Shown piece after piece: positions 5,952 to 9,602 of a DNA stretch of 9,602 bases; within the stretch, counting starts at the first letter, position 1, and every line of letters begins with the position of its first letter. The stretch spans positions 1-9,602 of the forward strand of contig CACYEE010000232.1 in assembly GCA_902773415.1 (NCBI GenBank). The letters run 5' to 3'. This stretch comes from an uncultured Actinomyces sp. Lineage in GTDB: Bacteria; Actinomycetota; Actinomycetes; Actinomycetales; Actinomycetaceae. The notes beneath the pieces were generated by a model. The model searched no databases and was not told the DNA's origin. It saw only the letters and a program-made list of their open reading frames with translations. The translations under genes and the position numbers were made by a program.

Positions 5952-6739
5952 CGGCTCCCGTCTACCTCATGCCCGAACTTCGCGGGCAGGTTCTCGTTCC
6001 CGGCCTCGCGCTCGTGCTCGAAGGCCCCGAGGCGCGCCATGCGGCGACGGTGCGCAGGACCCGCTCCGGCGAAGTGCTCGACGTGTGCTCGGGCGACGGC
6101 CTGCGCGTCCGATGCGAGGCTGTCCAGGCAGACAGGAACCGCCTGGACCTGCGCATTCTCGAAGTGCGGGAAGAAGGCGAACCCTTCCCCAGGCGCGTGC
6201 TCGTCCAGGCCCTCGCCAAAGGCGGGCGCGACGAGCAGGCAGTGGAGACATGCACCGAATACGGGGTTGCCGCAATCGTGGCGTGGGCGGCGAATCGCTG
6301 TGTCGCCTCGTGGAAAGGCAAGGAAACGAAAGGACGGGCCCGGTGGGAGGCGACGGCGACGACCGCGGCAAAGCAGTCGCGGCGCTCATGGGTGCCGGAA
6401 GTGTCCGACCATGCATTGGGCACGGCGGAACTGGCCGAACAGGTTGCCGAGGCTGCCGCGCGAGGCGCGCAGGTCCTTGTCTGCCATGAGGAAGCCAAGG
6501 ACAGGCTCGCAACGGTCGTGCAGGCGCATCCCGAAGGCTCCGAAACCTGGATCGTCGTCGGGCCGGAAGGCGGAATCGACGCCGACGAGCTCGCCCTGCT
6601 CGTCGATGCCGGAGGGTGCCCCGTGCTCCTGGGCGAGCATGTTCTTCGCAGCGCCACGGCAGGGGCATATGCGCTTGCGACGCTCGACGCGACAAGACTG
6701 TCCGCGAGGAAGCAGACGGCAACGAAGAAGGAAGCATGA
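5948..6739 (+). CDS. rsmE: 16S rRNA (uracil1498-N3)-methyltransferase RsmE
   Basis: This 263-residue SPOUT-family enzyme methylates N3 of U1498 in helix 44 of 16S rRNA, using S-adenosylmethionine. The N-terminal PUA-like part includes LEGPEARHAATVRRTRSGE (24-42). The methyltransferase part has LVQALAKGGRDEQAVE (85-100) and AAKQSRR (140-146), then the knot motifs VVGPEGGID (203-211) and LGEHVLRSATAGAYAL (228-243), which bind SAM. Length is slightly above the usual 240-250 residues because of a charged C-terminal tail. The start ATG overlaps the dnaJ stop in an ATGA arrangement, and its own stop overlaps the phoH start in the same way, so translation is coupled on both sides. The position right after dnaJ is common in actinobacteria and Firmicutes. 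I see no promoter of its own. Confidence 0.93.
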   Translation: MTAPVYLMPELRGQVLVPGLALVLEGPEARHAATVRRTRSGEVLDVCSGDGLRVRCEAVQADRNRLDLRILEVREEGEPFPRRVLVQALAKGGRDEQAVETCTEYGVAAIVAWAANRCVASWKGKETKGRARWEATATTAAKQSRRSWVPEVSDHALGTAELAEQVAEAAARGAQVLVCHEEAKDRLATVVQAHPEGSETWIVVGPEGGIDADELALLVDAGGCPVLLGEHVLRSATAGAYALATLDATRLSARKQTATKKEA

Positions 6740-7782
6740 ATCTGGAAAGCACGCCCAGCCGGACAATCTCGGTTCCGGCGCACGTCGACATGGTAGGACT
6801 CCTCGGCACGCGCGACGAGGTGCTTCGCACCCTCGAACGGGTCCTCGACCCCGTCCGCGTCCACGTTCGCGGCAACGACATTACGCTGACCTCGCCGTCG
6901 CGCGAGCACCTCGAGCTTGCCGCCGACCTCGTCGACGAGCTCGTCAACGTCGTCGAGGCGGGGGAGAGGCTGACGCCCGACGCGGTCGAGCGCGCCGTGT
7001 CGATCATGCGCGACGGAATCCACCGTCCCACCGCGCTGCTCGAGACCGACATACTCTCCGCAAACGGACGCACCATACGCCCCAAGACCCTCGGCCAGAA
7101 GGAATACGTCGACGCGATCGACGCCAACGACATCGTATTCGGAATCGGCCCGGCCGGAACCGGAAAGACGTACCTCGCCGTCGCGAAGGCCGTCGTCGCC
7201 CTGCAACGCAAGCAGGTGTCCCGAATCATTCTCACCCGGCCCGCAGTCGAGGCCGGAGAATCGCTCGGCTTCCTCCCCGGAACCCTCACCGAAAAGATCA
7301 ACCCGTACCTTCGCCCCCTCTACGACGCAATGTACGACATGCTCGAATCCGATGCGCTTCCCAAGCTCATGGCCGCCGGAACCATCGAAGTCGCACCCCT
7401 TGCCTACATGCGCGGGCGCACCCTCAACGATGCCTTCGTCATCCTCGACGAAGCCCAGAACACGACTGGGGAGCAGATGAAGATGTTCCTCACCCGCATG
7501 GGCTTCCGGTCCAAGATGGTCATCACCGGCGACGCCACGCAGGTCGACCTTCCCGGCCGAACCCCCTCCGGGCTCCTGCTCGTCCGCCGCATCCTGCGCG
7601 ACATCGACGGCATCCGCTTCGTCGACCTCACCTCGGCCGATGTCGTGCGCCATCGGCTCGTCGCCGACATCATCGATGCGTATGCGCGCCATGACGCCGC
7701 CCGCGAACGCCGCGAGGCAACGCGAGGCGTACGGTTCGCCGGCCAGAACACGAGAACCCGCACGGCAGGAGGTTCTCGATGA
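6736..7782 (+). CDS. phoH: PhoH-like ATPase
   Basis: This 348-residue protein is a cytoplasmic P-loop ATPase of the PhoH/PhoL (YbeZ) family. The N-terminal region (about 10-110) is KH-like or uncharacterised. Then comes the nucleotide-binding core: KTLGQKEYVDAI (117-128), Walker A GPAGTGKT (138-145), LTRPAVEAGESLGFLPG (166-182), Walker B FVILDEAQN (234-242), MVITGDATQVDLPG (261-274) and a DVVRHRLV motif (302-309). The exact substrate is unsettled; family members are predicted RNA helicases or ATPases and partner genetically with YbeY, which is the next gene here. I chose the ATG at 6736 because it overlaps the rsmE stop as ATGA and matches the usual family start; the in-frame upstream ATG at 6616 lies inside rsmE. 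The arginine-rich C-terminal tail overlaps the ybeY ribosome site. Confidence 0.95.
   Translation: MNLESTPSRTISVPAHVDMVGLLGTRDEVLRTLERVLDPVRVHVRGNDITLTSPSREHLELAADLVDELVNVVEAGERLTPDAVERAVSIMRDGIHRPTALLETDILSANGRTIRPKTLGQKEYVDAIDANDIVFGIGPAGTGKTYLAVAKAVVALQRKQVSRIILTRPAVEAGESLGFLPGTLTEKINPYLRPLYDAMYDMLESDALPKLMAAGTIEVAPLAYMRGRTLNDAFVILDEAQNTTGEQMKMFLTRMGFRSKMVITGDATQVDLPGRTPSGLLLVRRILRDIDGIRFVDLTSADVVRHRLVADIIDAYARHDAARERREATRGVRFAGQNTRTRTAGGSR
7767..7772 (+). promoter_or_regulatory. Strong ribosome binding site of ybeY
   Basis: A full AGGAGG lies inside the last codons of phoH, 6 bases before the ybeY ATG at 7779. It shows that ybeY can recruit ribosomes independently as well as by ATGA coupling, and it fixes the start codon. 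Confidence 0.8.
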
Positions 7783-8279
7783 GCGTCGACGTCAACGACG
7801 AATCCGGCTACGAACCCGCACCCGATCTCGCCGAAGTCTCCGACCTCGCGCGCTACGTGCTCGACGAGCTGCGCATCCACCCGCTTGCCGACCTCAGCAT
7901 CGTCTTCGCCGACGAAAAGACAAGCGAACGGCTCCACATGGAATGGATGGACCTGCCCGGCCCGGCCGACGTGCTCTCCTTCCCGATGGACGAGCTTCGC
8001 CCCACGCCCCCGGACAGGGAACCGCGCGAAGGAATGCTCGGCGACATCGTCGTCTGCCCCCAGGTTGCGGCCCGCCAGGCCCTCGCCGCCGGGCATGCCA
8101 CCGGCGACGAAATCCTTCTGCTCGTCACCCACGGCATCCTTCACCTCCTCGGCTACGACCATGCCGAGGAAGCCGAACGCACCGAAATGTTCGCTCTCCA
8201 GCGCAAACTCCTTCTCGCATTCCTTGCCGCACGCGATCCCTCGCGAGCGGCAAACCCGCCCCGACCCACAGTGGAATAG
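7779..8279 (+). CDS. ybeY: Endoribonuclease YbeY (rRNA maturation factor)
   Basis: This 166-residue metalloprotein is a single-strand-specific RNase. In other bacteria it is needed for 16S rRNA 3'-end maturation and 70S ribosome quality control. The zinc site is the signature HGILHLLGYDH, with H118, H122 and H128 as ligands. GPADVLSFPMDE (61-72) is the other conserved motif, and RLHMEWMDLPGP (51-62) leads into it. Length is normal to slightly long owing to a proline- and arginine-rich tail (150-166). The start overlaps the phoH stop by 4 bases and has AGGAGG upstream; the stop is 2 bases from the era ATG. The neighbours phoH and era act in the same ribosome-biogenesis network. No CorC/HlyC-type CBS-domain gene lies between ybeY and era, although many actinobacteria have one there. 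Confidence 0.96.
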   Translation: MSVDVNDESGYEPAPDLAEVSDLARYVLDELRIHPLADLSIVFADEKTSERLHMEWMDLPGPADVLSFPMDELRPTPPDREPREGMLGDIVVCPQVAARQALAAGHATGDEILLLVTHGILHLLGYDHAEEAERTEMFALQRKLLLAFLAARDPSRAANPPRPTVE

Positions 8280-8281
8280 AC

Positions 8282-9214
8282 ATGAGCGAACCGCACGCCA
8301 ATCCCGATTGCGCCTTCCGCGCAGGCTTCGCCGCGATCGTCGGCCGTCCCAACGCAGGCAAATCGACCCTCGCGAACGCCCTCGTCGGACGCAAGGTCGC
8401 CATCACCTCGTCCCGTCCGGAAACCACCCGTCGCGTCATTCGGGCCATCGTCTCCACCGGTGCGGGCCAGATCGTCCTCGTCGACACCCCCGGCCTGCAC
8501 AGGCCCCGCACGCTCCTTGGCGAGCGCCTGGGAGACATGGTTCGCGACTCGCTTGAAGACACCGACGTCATCGTCGTCTGCCTGCCCGCCGACGAAAAGA
8601 CCGGCCCGGGCGACCGTTTCCTTCTCGACCTTGCCCGCAAGGCCCGCAAGCCGCTCGTCGCGGCCGTGACGAAAACGGACAAGGTCTCGCGTAAAGCCCT
8701 CGCAGCCCGTCTCGTCGAAGTCTCCGAAACGGCCGAATTCGCCGAGATAGTCCCCGTCAGCGCCGTTGCCGGAGAACAGGTCGAAGTCCTTCGCGACGTC
8801 GTCATCGGGCTCCTGCCTGACAGCCCGCCGCTCTACCCCCTCGATGCCGTCACCGACGAGACCGAGGAAACGATGATTGCAGAACTCGTTCGCGAGGCAG
8901 CCCTTGAGCGCCTTCGCGACGAGCTTCCGCACTCGCTTGCCGTCACCATCGACGAAATCCTTGAGGAACCGGCACGCGAAGGCGCCAGGGACCACCGTCC
9001 GCTCACGCGCATCCATGCGACCATCCATGTCGAGCGGAACTCCCAGAAGGGAATCGTCATCGGCCGCAGGGGGACTCGCCTGCGCGACATCGGAACCGAC
9101 GCACGTGCGGGCATTGGCCGTCTGCTCGACACGAAGGTCCATCTCGACCTGCATGTGCGCGTCGCCAAGGACTGGCAGCGCGACCCGAAGCTCCTCGCCC
9201 GACTCGGCTTTTGA
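8282..9214 (+). CDS. era: GTPase Era
   Basis: This 310-residue protein is the Ras-like GTPase with a C-terminal KH domain that binds the 3' end of 16S rRNA and takes part in 30S subunit assembly. The GTPase motifs are G1 GRPNAGKST (21-29), the switch region SSRPETTRR (43-51), G3 DTPG (68-71), G4 TKTD (130-133, a variant of NKxD) and G5 VSAVAG (159-164). The KH domain shows ERNSQKGIVIGRRGTRLRDI (251-270) with the GxxG loop GRRG (261-264). The N-terminal 14 residues before the first strand are not conserved. The ATG at 8282 is 2 bases after ybeY, with only a weak GTGGA ribosome site, so expression probably depends on coupling. It is the last gene of the hrcA-led cluster in this window. Confidence 0.97.
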   Translation: MSEPHANPDCAFRAGFAAIVGRPNAGKSTLANALVGRKVAITSSRPETTRRVIRAIVSTGAGQIVLVDTPGLHRPRTLLGERLGDMVRDSLEDTDVIVVCLPADEKTGPGDRFLLDLARKARKPLVAAVTKTDKVSRKALAARLVEVSETAEFAEIVPVSAVAGEQVEVLRDVVIGLLPDSPPLYPLDAVTDETEETMIAELVREAALERLRDELPHSLAVTIDEILEEPAREGARDHRPLTRIHATIHVERNSQKGIVIGRRGTRLRDIGTDARAGIGRLLDTKVHLDLHVRVAKDWQRDPKLLARLGF

Positions 9215-9317
9215 GACGGTCTTGGCTATTGGGGCCTGCTCCCCGGAGGAATTTGAGTAGAGTATCCTCTGGAAGCATCAGTGCAGCCGCACGGCGGCGT
9301 GTCCGGAGGAGAAGAAC
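9215..9317 (+). promoter_or_regulatory. Intergenic leader of the FHA-like gene
   Basis: This 103-base gap breaks the tight packing of the preceding cluster. It holds a small GGGG-CCTGCT-CCCC hairpin (9231-9244) with no T-tract, and -10-like boxes TAGAGT (9258-9263) and TATCCT (9263-9268) without a convincing -35. A short hairpin GCCGC-ACG-GCGGC (9286-9298) sits just before the ribosome site. The 8-mer CCGGAGGA occurs twice (9243-9250 and 9303-9310); only the second precedes a start codon at proper spacing. A new promoter is likely here but not firmly located. Confidence 0.4.
9305..9311 (+). promoter_or_regulatory. Strong ribosome binding site before GTG 9318
   Basis: GGAGGAG lies 6 bases before the GTG start at 9318, close to ideal. 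It supports the chosen start of the gene that runs off the right edge. Confidence 0.8.
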
Positions 9318-9602
9318 GTGGCTCTCTCACTCGAGTTCTGCGGAGAATGGTATCGTCTCAACCCCGAAGAGCCGTTTCTCATCGGCCGCGAAGGCCCCCT
9401 GCAGATCGACGACAACCAGTACCTCCACCGCCGGTTCCTCGTCGTCTCCTTCCAGGACGGCCTGTGGTGGATCGACAACATCGGCTCGCGCCTGTCGGCC
9501 ACCCTCGCCGATCAGGACGGAGCCACCCAGGCGTACCTGCAACCCGGCGCGCGCCTGCCGATCGTCTACTCCGAAACGACGATTCTCTTCACCGCCGGCC
9601 CG
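9318..9602 (+). CDS. FHA-like domain protein, N-terminal part only
   Basis: The reading frame opens with GTG and is uninterrupted to the window edge (95 residues). The visible part reads as a forkhead-associated-like fold: FLIGREGPLQIDDN (20-33), then YLHRRFLVVSF (35-45), then WWIDNIGSRLSATLAD (50-65). In canonical FHA domains the phosphothreonine-binding motifs are GR...SRxH...NGT. Here GR (23-24) and the histidine (H37) remain, but the serine and arginine of SRxH are replaced by Q34 and Y35, and NGT is missing. It may therefore not bind phosphothreonine. I recall similar proteins beside MoxR ATPase, DUF58, transglutaminase-like and Ser/Thr kinase or phosphatase genes in actinobacteria, but none of these can be seen here. 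Full length and function are unknown. No signal peptide or membrane segment appears in the visible part. Confidence 0.75.
   Translation, partial: MALSLEFCGEWYRLNPEEPFLIGREGPLQIDDNQYLHRRFLVVSFQDGLWWIDNIGSRLSATLADQDGATQAYLQPGARLPIVYSETTILFTAGP

Noticed and set aside
6616..6735. phoH start at the upstream in-frame ATG 6616
   Set aside because: It lies inside rsmE and adds 40 non-conserved residues; the ATG at 6736 forms an ATGA overlap typical of this cluster.
5962..7692. Long minus-strand open frame (576 codons) opposite rsmE and phoH
   Set aside because: Both plus-strand genes have clear motifs, normal starts and ATGA overlaps. The antisense product resembles nothing and mirrors codon structure.
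9212..9268. HspR-type HAIR operator near TTGAGA/TTGAGT after era
   Set aside because: Only single half-like hexamers occur; there is no inverted ACTCAAG partner at the required spacing.
1..9602. Mobile elements, CRISPR arrays, defence or toxin-antitoxin genes
   Set aside because: No transposase, integrase, direct-repeat arrays, or small paired genes are present. Every strongly coding frame is a core gene apart from the DUF3097 and FHA-like proteins.

Overview
The window is a high-GC stretch of bacterial chromosome that looks like core genome of an actinobacterium. The evidence is a DUF3097 protein (as far as I know an actinobacterial family), a CIRCE-controlled hrcA-dnaJ pair followed by rsmE, phoH, ybeY and era, strong G/C preference at third codon positions, and GTG starts preceded by strong Shine-Dalgarno sites. 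An Actinomycetaceae-like organism would fit, but that is a guess from gene order and protein style. I see no insertion sequence, phage gene, tRNA, rRNA or CRISPR array.

Layout. Positions 1-428 carry no gene I can defend but contain several inverted repeats. Then trmB (429-1283, tRNA m7G46 methyltransferase) overlaps hemW (1258-2481, HemN-like radical SAM heme chaperone) by 26 bases. A 30-base gap separates hemW from a convergent gene, a DUF3097 protein (3516 down to 2512, minus strand). DUF3097 is divergent from hrcA, and the 226-base intergenic region holds a clear CIRCE operator (3607-3633), a -10-like box for hrcA and a weak possible promoter for DUF3097. From 3743 onward lies a compact plus-strand cluster: hrcA, dnaJ (GTG start at 4830), rsmE, phoH, ybeY and era (ending 9214). 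Gaps are 10 and 2 bases, or 4-base ATGA overlaps. After a 103-base gap, a new gene starts with GTG at 9318 and runs off the right edge; it encodes the N-terminus of a divergent FHA-like protein.

How the genes fit together. The CIRCE site is the operator of HrcA, so the hrcA-dnaJ pair should be autorepressed and released when proteins misfold. The four downstream genes are translationally packed behind it: rsmE (16S rRNA methylation), phoH (PhoH-like ATPase), ybeY (RNase for rRNA processing and quality control) and era (30S assembly GTPase). Unless an internal promoter or terminator intervenes, and I see none, ribosome-maturation genes would be co-transcribed with the heat-shock pair. The window is mostly ordinary core genome. 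The points most worth a second look are the CIRCE site shared between divergent genes, the Toprim-like motifs in DUF3097, and the hairpin-rich 1-428 segment.
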